From: Actinomycetota bacterium
GTDB lineage: Bacteria > Actinomycetota > Acidimicrobiia > Acidimicrobiales > Ilumatobacteraceae
Assembly (NCBI GenBank): GCA_009703975.1
Contig: WLFB01000028.1
Coordinates: forward strand, 1-9,881
Length of the DNA stretch: 9,881 bases
Direction: 5' to 3'
Shown here piece after piece: positions 1-7,012 of this stretch. A program made the translations under genes and the position numbers. The notes below the pieces were generated by a model. That model worked only from the letters and a program-made list of their open reading frames with translations, had not been told where the DNA came from and ran no database searches. Each line of letters starts with the position of its first letter. The stretch's first letter is position 1.

Positions 1-945
<945 letters not shown>

Positions 946-949
<4 letters not shown>

Positions 950-2706
950 CGCAAAAACTCCCGTCGCTTTTCTTGAGATGGTTGCAACATAATTTCGTCG
1001 TTGCCTTTGCCAGCAGCAACCATCGGAAAGACTTGCTCAGTTGGCTCGACTCGAAATTCAACTACGACTGGACGGTCGTTGATGCTGTTTGCTTTTTCAA
1101 TGGCTGATTCAACTTCTTCAGGCGAGTCAACACGAATGCCAACGCATCCCATTGCTTCAGCCCATTTGATGTAGTCGGGCACTGTCTCAGAAAAGTGAAC
1201 TTGACTGTAACGATTGTCGTAGAACATCTCTTGCCATTGACGAACCATGCCAAGATTTGAGTTGTTCAAGATGCCGACCTTGATCGGAATTTGTTCAACT
1301 GATGCGGTGATTAATTCTTGAGCAGTCATCTGAAAGCAACCGTCGCCGTCAATTGCCCAAACTGTTTTGTCTGGGCGACCAACTTTTGCGCCAATTGCAG
1401 CGGGCACCGAAAAACCCATCGTGCCAAGACCACCAGAGTTAACCCAGGTGTACGGTTCGTTGAAGTGCCAATACTGACTCGACCACATTTGATGTTGTCC
1501 GACACCTGAAACAAGAATTGTGCCATCTGGCGATGCATCACGAAGTTTTTCGAGACAATACTGCGGCTTGAGTGCCGCACCAGGTGCACTTGGCTCATAA
1601 GCGAGAGGGAAATTTTCTTTCCAACCGTTGACGCGACTACGCCAAGCCGAAATATCTTCTTGCACCATCGTGCCAGCAAGCAAATCTCGTATTGCGATAA
1701 TCATTTCTTCGATTACGAGTCGACAGTCACCAACGATTGGCACGTCTGGCTTGCGAACCTTGCCTTGCTCAGCAGGATCAATATCAACGTGAATAATTTT
1801 CGCACCAGGTGCAAATGCTGAAACTTTGCCTGTTACGCGGTCATCAAATCGCGAACCAAGCGCGATCAACAAGTCTGCTTTTTGTAATGCAGTCACTGCG
1901 GTTGCGTTGCCGTGCATTCCTGGCATACCTAAACACAATGGATGATTATCAGGAAACGCACCGCGCGCCATCAACGTTGTGACGACCGGAATCTGTGTGA
2001 GTTCAGCAAGTTCTCGCAACGCATCAGCGGCACGGGCCTTGAGTACGCCACCACCAACGTAAAGAATTGGTTGTTTTGATTCGAGGATTAATTTTGCCGC
2101 CTCTTTAATCATCCGCGGATGACCTTTAGTTGTTGGCTTGTATCCAGGCAAACTATCTATAACTTCGTCATCTGTTGGCCAATGCCAATCCATCATGTTT
2201 TGTAGAACATCTTTTGGCACATCAATTAAAACTGGACCAGGTCGACCAGTTGTTGCGATATGAAATGCTTGACGAATCGCCATCGGTAAATCATCTGCGC
2301 TCATCACAAGTTCGTTGTGCTTTGTGATGCTACGCGTGATACCAACTGTGTCACATTCTTGAAACGCGTCAGTACCGATTGCACTCGTTGGTACTTGACC
2401 AGTTATTGCAACCATCGGAATTGAATCCATAAATGCATCACAAAGCGGTGTCACTAAGTTTGTTGCAGCAGGACCACTCGTTACCATCGCGACACCCGGG
2501 CGACCAGTCACGTGGGCATAACCTTCGGCCATGTGGCCGGCACCTTGTTCGTGGCGAACAAGAATATGGCGAATGCTTGACTTGATCAATGGGTCATATG
2601 CAGGCAAGATGCAGCCACCAGGGAGACCAAACATCACATCAACATTTTCTAGCTCGAGACCTTTGATCAGGGCTTGTGCTCCTGTGATTTGTTGATTCGA
2701 TTTCAT
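946..2706 (-). CDS. ilvB: Acetolactate synthase large (catalytic) subunit
   Basis: This is the catalytic subunit of acetohydroxyacid synthase. It condenses two pyruvates, or pyruvate with 2-oxobutyrate, using thiamine diphosphate, Mg2+ and a structural FAD. Numbered from the GTG at 2712, the conserved parts are: [13 protein letters not shown] at 28-40; the catalytic Glu55 in [29 protein letters not shown] at 105-119; [11 protein letters not shown] of the central FAD domain at 285-295; and the ThDP motif GDG (456-458) to NN (483-484). The longest frame opens with GTG at 2712, but AGGAG (2718-2714) touches that codon and stands 7 bases from the ATG at 2706. I therefore choose the ATG, giving 586 residues ([13 protein letters not shown]). 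It is the first gene of ilvBNC and is preceded by an attenuator leader. Its stop overlaps ilvN by 4 bp. Confidence 0.97.
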
Positions 2707-2713
2707 TTCCACT

Positions 2714-2718
2714 CTCCT
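2714..2718 (-). promoter_or_regulatory. Ribosome binding site of ilvB, decides the start
   Basis: AGGAG on the minus strand is 7 bases from the ATG at 2706 and only one base from the GTG at 2712. The normal spacing favours the ATG, so the two-residue-longer GTG reading is unlikely. Confidence 0.8.
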
Positions 2719-2766
2719 ACTTTTGCTACTTAATGATTTTGGCTTTTCTAATTGATTTTGGGTAAT

Positions 2767-2791
2767 AAAAAAACCTCCCTGACGGGAGGTT
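2767..2791 (-). terminator. Rho-independent terminator in the ilvB leader (attenuator)
   Basis: On the minus strand, an 8-bp perfect stem AACCTCCC and GGGAGGTT closes a GTCA loop. The transcript then runs into seven consecutive T residues (counting two that overlap the stem base), followed by ATTA. It lies between the leader peptide and ilvB, about 60 bases before the ilvB start, and on the same strand. No complete gene ends just upstream, so its natural role is premature termination of the ilvBNC transcript rather than ending a preceding gene. Directly upstream (3 bases) is a second, very GC-rich stem-loop. Confidence 0.85.
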
Positions 2792-2794
2792 GTC

Positions 2795-2819
2795 GGCGCA
2801 CGCTCTTTGAGCGCGCGCC
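2795..2819 (-). promoter_or_regulatory. GC-rich stem-loop between leader peptide and attenuator
   Basis: The minus-strand arms GGCGCGCGCTC and GAGCGTGCGCC form an 11-bp stem, with one G-U pair, around an AAA loop. The first base of the stem is the last base of the leader-peptide stop codon (TAG at 2821-2819). A ribosome sitting on the stop or the last codons would therefore cover the 5' arm. This is the position expected of a pause or protector hairpin in an amino-acid attenuator, but which state favours read-through cannot be read by eye. Confidence 0.7.
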
Positions 2820-2869
2820 TAGAGAATAACTACGACAGATGCGCGATAAAGACCTTTTGTTTTAAACAC
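2819..2869 (-). CDS. ilvB operon leader peptide (16 residues)
   Basis: A short frame from GTG at 2869 to TAG encodes [16 protein letters not shown]. Its last five codons, GTC GTA GTT ATT CTC, specify Val-Val-Val-Ile-Leu, covering all three branched-chain amino acids, and it stops exactly where the strong stem-loop and terminator begin. Leader peptides with such runs control ilv operons by ribosome stalling in enterobacteria, and attenuation of ilvBNC is known in Corynebacterium glutamicum. The GTG is the only standard start in the open stretch, which is closed by an upstream in-frame TGA. A good ribosome site is missing (only AAAG close by). The start lies in the 3' arm of a small inverted repeat, so the exact start is less certain than the coding of the tail. 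Confidence 0.72.
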   Translation of the reverse strand: MFKTKGLYRASVVVIL

Positions 2870-2881
2870 TTCTTTAAGTGT
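2866..2881. repeat. Small inverted repeat over the leader-peptide start
   Basis: Perfect 6-bp arms ACACTT and AAGTGT surround a 4-base loop. Read on the minus strand, the second arm contains the GTG proposed as the leader-peptide start, so the start could be partly masked in RNA. It may equally be an operator, or chance in an AT-rich stretch. Confidence 0.35.
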
Positions 2882-3010
2882 GGCAGCAAATCACGGCTGT
2901 TCGCAACCTGCGTTTGGAGCTATCTAAACCGTTAAAGCGCACGACTAATACTCGCTACGAATCGCTGGTTTTCACCTGAAAAAGATACTCTGCCCATACT
3001 CGCAAACAAT
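2882..3010. promoter_or_regulatory. Divergent promoter region between ilvB leader and dehalogenase gene
   Basis: This part of the 2707-3025 gap must hold the promoters of the minus-strand ilvBNC leader transcript and of the plus-strand dehalogenase gene. On the plus strand, TTCACC (2971-2976) and CATACT (2995-3000), 18 bases apart, are a weak -35/-10 candidate. On the minus strand no convincing pair stands out. Minus-strand AGGTTG (2909-2904) could pair with CAACCT of the attenuator 5' arm and is a possible, weak antiterminator element. No tRNA, T-box motif or other gene is visible here. Confidence 0.3.
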
Positions 3011-3016
3011 AAGGGG
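3011..3016 (+). promoter_or_regulatory. Ribosome binding site of the dehalogenase gene
   Basis: AAGGGG stands 9 bases before the ATG at 3026 and supports that start. Confidence 0.6.
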
Positions 3017-3025
3017 TTAACTCCA

Positions 3026-3988
3026 ATGAAAGTCTTACAAACACCAGATTCGCAATTTGAAGGCCTCGCCGACTGGCCATATCAGCCGGTCTACACGATG
3101 ATCGACACTACGTCCATGTCTATGTCTGCGTCTATTTCTGCGTCTGATGCTGTCGCCTTACGGGTACATCACATTGACGCTCGCCCACAAAATGAAACCT
3201 CAGGCGATGGTGTTGAAACCGTTTTGTGTATGCATGGCGAGCCAAGTTGGTCATATCTATATCGCAAGATGATTCCAAGGTTTGTCGCAGCAGGTCACCG
3301 TGTTGTTGCACCCGACCTCATTGGCTTTGGTCGCAGCGATAAACCAACTGAAACGACTGACTATACATATGAGCGTCATGTTGATTGGATGACCCAATGG
3401 CTGATGGCCAACGACCTGAAAAACCTAACTTTGGTTTGTCAAGACTGGGGCGGATTAATCGGTTTGCGACTAGTCGCGGCCATGCCAGAAAGATTTTCGC
3501 GGGTTGTCGCCGCGAATACGTTTCTAAATACTGGCGAACGTCCTGCAAGCGAAGCATTCATGGCTTGGCGAAAATTCAGTCAAGAGACACCGGTTTTTGA
3601 CGTAGGCAGAATTATGCGGGGTGGGTGCAAGGTGAAACCATTTGCAGACGAATTGCGAAGAGCTTATGACGCACCGTTTCCTGATGACAGTTACAAAGCC
3701 GGTGCCAGAGTGTTTCCGACGCTTGTGCCAATTTCACCTGAGAGTCCTTCTGCACGCGAAAACGTTGAAGCATGGAAGTCGCTTCGCAAATTTGAAAAAC
3801 CATTTCTAACTGCATTCAGCGACAGTGACCCAGTAAGTGCAGGTGGAGATAGATATTTTCAACGTGAGATTCCTGGATGTGCCGGTCAAGCACACACAAC
3901 GATTACGAACGCAGCACACTTTTTGCAGGAGGACGCGGGTGAGAAATTTGCTGATGTCGTCAATCAATTCATTGCCGCGAATAAGTAA
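3026..3988 (+). CDS. Haloalkane dehalogenase, subfamily HLD-I (DmbB/DhlA-like)
   Basis: This is an alpha/beta-hydrolase (320 residues; the family usually has about 300) of the type that cleaves carbon-halogen bonds by hydrolysis, giving alcohol and halide. The opening LQTPDSQFEGL and the stretches HGEPSWSYLYRKMIP (70-84) and APDLIGFGRSDKP (95-107) resemble Xanthobacter DhlA and mycobacterial DmbB. The catalytic set of HLD-I is complete: nucleophile Asp140 in QDWGG, acid Asp268 (by alignment from memory with DhlA Asp260), base His298 in NAAHFLQE, and halide-stabilising Trp141 and Trp181 (matching DhlA Trp125 and Trp175). Glu72 of HGEP lines the oxyanion region. Residues 29-41 are a Ser-rich insert absent from the relatives I recall. 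There is no signal peptide, so it is cytoplasmic. The real substrate is unknown, since many HLD-I enzymes have no known natural role. It is followed after 24 bp by a DUF3054 gene, probably co-transcribed. Confidence 0.9.
   Translation: MKVLQTPDSQFEGLADWPYQPVYTMIDTTSMSMSASISASDAVALRVHHIDARPQNETSGDGVETVLCMHGEPSWSYLYRKMIPRFVAAGHRVVAPDLIGFGRSDKPTETTDYTYERHVDWMTQWLMANDLKNLTLVCQDWGGLIGLRLVAAMPERFSRVVAANTFLNTGERPASEAFMAWRKFSQETPVFDVGRIMRGGCKVKPFADELRRAYDAPFPDDSYKAGARVFPTLVPISPESPSARENVEAWKSLRKFEKPFLTAFSDSDPVSAGGDRYFQREIPGCAGQAHTTITNAAHFLQEDAGEKFADVVNQFIAANK
3113..3148 (+). repeat. Degenerate hexanucleotide repeat inside the dehalogenase gene
   Basis: Six consecutive 6-base units of the form TCN-NNN (TCCATG, TCTATG, TCTGCG, TCTATT, TCTGCG, TCTGAT) encode alternating Ser residues: S-M-S-M-S-A-S-I-S-A-S-D. 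The units are in frame, so gain or loss of units would preserve the protein. Confidence 0.8.
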
Positions 3989-4012
3989 GAGCAATAACAA
4001 TGATCAGCCTTT

Positions 4013-4369
4013 GTGAGTAAATATCGCCGAATAGCTTTGGCGCTAGCGCTTGATATTTTTAGCGTGTTGCTATTTGTTGCAGTTGGTCGACGCAATCACA
4101 ACGAAAGCGCAGGCATCTCGGGTGTCGTCGAAGTTGCACTGCCGTTTTTAATTGCGCTCGTCTGTGGTTGGGTTCTATCTCGAGCATGGCAAAAACCAGA
4201 TGCAATTAAGAATGGTGTAGTTATTTGGCTAATCACAGTTGTGCTTGGCTTACTACTGCGTAATTTAATTTTTGGCCGCGGTATCGCTACGCCATTTATT
4301 ATCGTCGCCACAGTTGTGCTCGGCGTTTTACTGGTTGGCCGCCGGCTCGCTATGCGAGTTATTCGATGA
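4013..4369 (+). CDS. DUF3054 family small membrane protein
   Basis: A 118-residue integral membrane protein with about four membrane segments (residues 7-24, 38-57, 67-86, 92-110), a positively charged N-terminus (MSKYRR) and C-terminus. The motif GRRNHNE after the first segment, the [10 protein letters not shown] stretch and the [15 protein letters not shown] stretch match my recollection of DUF3054, a family found mainly in actinobacteria and without known function. The start is GTG: an in-frame TGA sits only four codons upstream, so nothing longer is possible. No proper ribosome site precedes it. However, a 6-codon frame (ATG at 4000 to TAA at 4020, with AAGAG 8 bases before it) spans the GTG and could allow translational coupling. 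It lies 24 bp after the dehalogenase gene, and its 3' end overlaps the end of ilvD on the opposite strand by 11 bp. Confidence 0.82.
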   Translation: MSKYRRIALALALDIFSVLLFVAVGRRNHNESAGISGVVEVALPFLIALVCGWVLSRAWQKPDAIKNGVVIWLITVVLGLLLRNLIFGRGIATPFIIVATVVLGVLLVGRRLAMRVIR

Positions 4370-6071
4370 TGTTGGTGATTGCGCCGCGATCTGCGCCTTG
4401 GGCAAGCTTCGCGAATTTAGCCAACACACCACTCGTGTAACGCGGCGGGTTCGGCTTCCAACCTTTTTTACGATTGAGCATTTCTGCATCAGAAATTAGC
4501 AAATCAATTTTCAACGATGGCACGTCAATCAAAATTTTGTCGCCGTCATTAATAAATGCAATTGGCCCGCCATCGGTTGCTTCTGGTGCGACATGACCAA
4601 TACAAAAACCCCATGTGCCACCACTGAATCGGCCGTCGGTAATTAATGCACAGTCGCTGCCGCGACCTGCACCTTTCATCGCACCAGTGATCGCCAACAT
4701 TTCGCGCATGCCTGGGCCACCTTTCGGGCCTTCATAACGAATCACGAGCACAGTGCCGGGTTTAATATCGCCCGACATAATTGCCGCCATTGCACCATCT
4801 TCGCCGTCAAAAACTCGAGCAGGCCCTTCGAAGTGCATTTGATCGGCTGAAAGGCCGGCGACTTTGACAACTGCACCGTTAGGGGCAAGTGAGCCGCGCA
4901 AAATATTTAATCCGCCCTGAGCATGAATTGCATTTGACAACGGATGAATCACTTCACCATCGGGTGCTGGCGGATTAATCTCAGACAAGTTCTCGGCCAT
5001 TGTCTTGCCGGTAACAGTTAGAACATCACCGTGCAATAAACCAGCGTCAAGCAAATGCTTCATCACAACGGGCACGCCACCAACACGATCAATGTCGGTC
5101 ATGTGATACTTGCCGCCAGGTTTCGTATCGGCAATGTGCGGCACCTTTGCCGCGATGCGATTGAAGTCATCAAGTTCTAAAGCGACACCCGCTTCATTAG
5201 CAATCGCCAACAAATGCAACACTGCATTTGTGCTGCCACCCAACGCATTTACAACTGCGATCGCATTCTCGAATGCTTTCTTGGTCATGATGTCACGCGG
5301 ATAAATACCCAGACGCAACAGGTTGACGACGGCCGCACCGGCGCGTTGCGCATCTTCATCGCGACGCGAATCAATAGCTGGAGGCGAAGCACTGCCAGGC
5401 AAACTCATGCCGAGTGCTTCGGCGATACTCGACATTGTGTTGGCAGTGAACATTCCGCCACAGGCACCTTCGCCGGGGCAAGCCTCGCGTTCAATTTCGC
5501 CAAGTTCGTCTTCGCTCATTTTGCCGGCCGCACATGCTCCGATTGCTTCAAACACAGTCGTGATGTCAATATTTTTGCCATTGTGAATGCCTGGCAAAGT
5601 TGAACCGTTATACACAAACACGCTCGGTAAATTAAGTCGCGCCGCGGCCATCAACATTGCCGGAATGCTCTTGTCGCAACCCGCCAGACCGACAAAACCA
5701 TCAAAGCGTTCGGCGTGCATCACTGTTTCAACACTGTCGCAAATAACTTCACGGCTGACTAATGATGCGCGCATGCCTTCGTGGCCCATGCTGATGCCGT
5801 CGCTAACGGTGATCGTGCCAAACTCAAGAGCAACGCCACCCGCTTCGCGCACTCCGATTTTGGCGCGAGCAGCAAGACGTTTCAGCGAAACATTGCACGG
5901 CGTTACTTCATTCCATGAAGATGCAATCGCAACTTGCGGCTTTACCCAATCGTCATCGCCCAAACCGACGGCACGCAACATTGCGCGCGATGCGGCTTTT
6001 TGTATTCCATCAGTTACGTCGCGACTCCGAGGTTTGATATTTACAGGCGTGCCAGGATCACGAGCGTTCAT
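4359..6071 (-). CDS. ilvD: Dihydroxyacid dehydratase (Fe-S enzyme)
   Basis: IlvD dehydrates 2,3-dihydroxyisovalerate and 2,3-dihydroxy-3-methylvalerate to the 2-oxo acids, the third shared step of valine and isoleucine synthesis. At 570 residues it is full length for the shorter IlvD type. The three cluster cysteines are Cys59 (NEVTPCN), Cys132 (GCDKSIPAM, with Lys134 as the metal-ligand lysine) and Cys204 ([13 protein letters not shown]). The TPCN and GCDKS forms resemble the [2Fe-2S] dehydratases rather than the E. coli [4Fe-4S] type; this is by motif only. ALGGSTNA (277-284), [11 protein letters not shown] (448-458) and DGRFSGG (479-485) are also conserved. The ATG is 3 bp after the stop of the iron permease gene, with no evident ribosome site, which suggests coupled translation in one transcript. 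It is separated from ilvBNC by the oppositely directed dehalogenase cassette. Confidence 0.97.
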   Translation of the reverse strand: MNARDPGTPVNIKPRSRDVTDGIQKAASRAMLRAVGLGDDDWVKPQVAIASSWNEVTPCNVSLKRLAARAKIGVREAGGVALEFGTITVSDGISMGHEGMRASLVSREVICDSVETVMHAERFDGFVGLAGCDKSIPAMLMAAARLNLPSVFVYNGSTLPGIHNGKNIDITTVFEAIGACAAGKMSEDELGEIEREACPGEGACGGMFTANTMSSIAEALGMSLPGSASPPAIDSRRDEDAQRAGAAVVNLLRLGIYPRDIMTKKAFENAIAVVNALGGSTNAVLHLLAIANEAGVALELDDFNRIAAKVPHIADTKPGGKYHMTDIDRVGGVPVVMKHLLDAGLLHGDVLTVTGKTMAENLSEINPPAPDGEVIHPLSNAIHAQGGLNILRGSLAPNGAVVKVAGLSADQMHFEGPARVFDGEDGAMAAIMSGDIKPGTVLVIRYEGPKGGPGMREMLAITGAMKGAGRGSDCALITDGRFSGGTWGFCIGHVAPEATDGGPIAFINDGDKILIDVPSLKIDLLISDAEMLNRKKGWKPNPPRYTSGVLAKFAKLAQGADRGAITNIIE

Positions 6072-6074
6072 ATA

Positions 6075-6896
6075 TTACGAGACTAGTTGCTTATCGTCTT
6101 TCGAACTCTTCAAGTAGCTGACCAATACAGGGATTAGATATACGAAATACGCACCAACACGCAGACGCTCGGGGCTTGCGTGCCAGCCAAACAAGCCCTT
6201 CATGAAATCGTAAAATGTTCCACCCGATGCTGACCACGCACCTGAGTTGATTGTCCAAGCCGGTGTAATCAATAGACCAGTCTCCCAGCCAATTAACTCA
6301 CGAATCTCATGCACCGCTTTACCAGCAAGACCGGCAGCGAATAGCAATAGCAAGATTGCTGTGACGTTGAAAAATGCTTTCAGGTTGATTCGACTGCCCG
6401 CTTTATACACGGCTAGACCAAGTGCGGCTGAAACAACTAATCCGATGAGACCACCGATCACAACTGACGACCCAGATGCAGTTTCAGTTTTCGCGCCGAG
6501 TAAAAATAATGCCGTTTCTAGTCCTTCGCGAAAAACCGCAACGAATGCGATCGTAAACAAAACGGTTTTTGATGAACCATCAACTTTGCTGCGAAGATTG
6601 GAACTCAAATTTCGTGCATTTGCACGCATCCAGAAAATCATTTGCGTTAAGACCAACATCGCGGCTACCGCAATTGCCCCCTCAACTGCTTGTTCGACTT
6701 TGCCATTAAGACCGTTGACAAAAACAAATACAAGCGTGCCGACGATCGCGCAAACCGCAATCGCAACAAGAGTGCCAAACCACACCACTCGATTTTCGGC
6801 GCGGCGATTTGTCTTCGCCAGATAAGTCAGAAGGATGGAGATAATTAGTGACGCTTCAAGACCTTCGCGTAAAGTGATCAAAAAACTAGAACCCAC
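6075..6896 (-). CDS. efeU: FTR1/EfeU-type high-affinity iron permease
   Basis: A 273-residue inner-membrane protein of the OFeT/FTR1 family, which moves iron into the cell. Both REGLE motifs that bind iron in this family are present: Arg10-Glu14 in LREGLEASLI (segment 1) and Arg123-Glu127 in FREGLETALF (segment 4). Seven hydrophobic segments are visible near residues 4-24, 37-60, 72-91, 111-133, 145-166, 174-194 and 245-262. The start is GTG at 6896, with AAAAGGAG (6909-6902) 5 bases upstream. In the Efe system EfeU works with EfeO and EfeB; neither flanks it here (gatB upstream, ilvD downstream), so it is either a solitary permease or its partners lie elsewhere. Two iron boxes upstream point to derepression when iron is scarce. 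ilvD follows after 3 bp. Confidence 0.93.
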   Translation of the reverse strand: MGSSFLITLREGLEASLIISILLTYLAKTNRRAENRVVWFGTLVAIAVCAIVGTLVFVFVNGLNGKVEQAVEGAIAVAAMLVLTQMIFWMRANARNLSSNLRSKVDGSSKTVLFTIAFVAVFREGLETALFLLGAKTETASGSSVVIGGLIGLVVSAALGLAVYKAGSRINLKAFFNVTAILLLLFAAGLAGKAVHEIRELIGWETGLLITPAWTINSGAWSASGGTFYDFMKGLFGWHASPERLRVGAYFVYLIPVLVSYLKSSKDDKQLVS

Positions 6897-6901
6897 AATG
6901 A

Positions 6902-6909
6902 CTCCTTTT
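6902..6909 (-). promoter_or_regulatory. Ribosome binding site of efeU, supports the GTG start
   Basis: AAAAGGAG on the minus strand, 5 bases before GTG at 6896, is the strongest ribosome site in the window. No ATG in frame competes with it. Confidence 0.75.
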
Positions 6910-6958
6910 ATATAAGAGAATATGAATAAATGAATATGTCGCTAATTATTTAAATCAG

Positions 6959-6977
6959 TTAGGTTACCCTAACACAA
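6959..6977 (-). promoter_or_regulatory. DtxR/IdeR iron box, efeU-proximal
   Basis: The minus-strand sequence TTGTGTTAGGGTAACCTAA matches 16 of 19 positions of the iron-box consensus TTAGGTTAGGCTAACCTAA. In actinobacteria such boxes bind the Fe2+-loaded repressors DtxR or IdeR. It lies about 60 bases before the efeU start, where it would block transcription when iron is plentiful. The partner repressor is not in the window. Confidence 0.75.
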
Positions 6978-6993
6978 TGTTAGGCTAACCTTA
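6975..6993 (-). promoter_or_regulatory. DtxR/IdeR iron box, efeU-distal
   Basis: On the plus strand, CAATGTTAGGCTAACCTTA matches 15 of 19 consensus positions, including the unbroken core GTTAGGCTAACCT. Its centre is 16 bp from that of the neighbouring box, and the two overlap by 3 bp, so two repressor assemblies could bind side by side. Confidence 0.75.
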
Positions 6994-7004
6994 CAAATCA
7001 ACAA
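6977..7004 (-). promoter_or_regulatory. Candidate efeU promoter
   Basis: On the minus strand, TTGTTG (7004-6999) and TAACAT (6982-6977) are 16 bases apart. They match TTGACA at 3 of 6 and TATAAT at 4 of 6 positions. The -10 candidate falls inside the junction of the two iron boxes, the layout expected for iron-dependent repression. No terminator is visible behind gatB, so read-through from gatCAB is also possible. Confidence 0.35.
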
Positions 7005-7012
7005 CTTAAATG

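Noticed and set aside
2707..3025. T-box riboswitch before ilvB
   Set aside because: No TGGNACC-type T-box motif or specifier loop could be found on the minus strand; the leader peptide plus terminator explains the region better.
4000..4020. Six-codon frame ATG to TAA spanning the DUF3054 start
   Set aside because: It has a weak AAGAG site upstream and might aid coupling, but it is too short to support as a gene.
5587..6117. 176-codon open frame on the plus strand
   Set aside because: It lies antisense to the conserved N-terminal third of ilvD and reads as composition-driven sequence with no recognisable motif.
6247..6825. 192-codon open frame on the plus strand
   Set aside because: It is a shadow of efeU on the other strand, whose REGLE motifs and membrane segments show the real frame.
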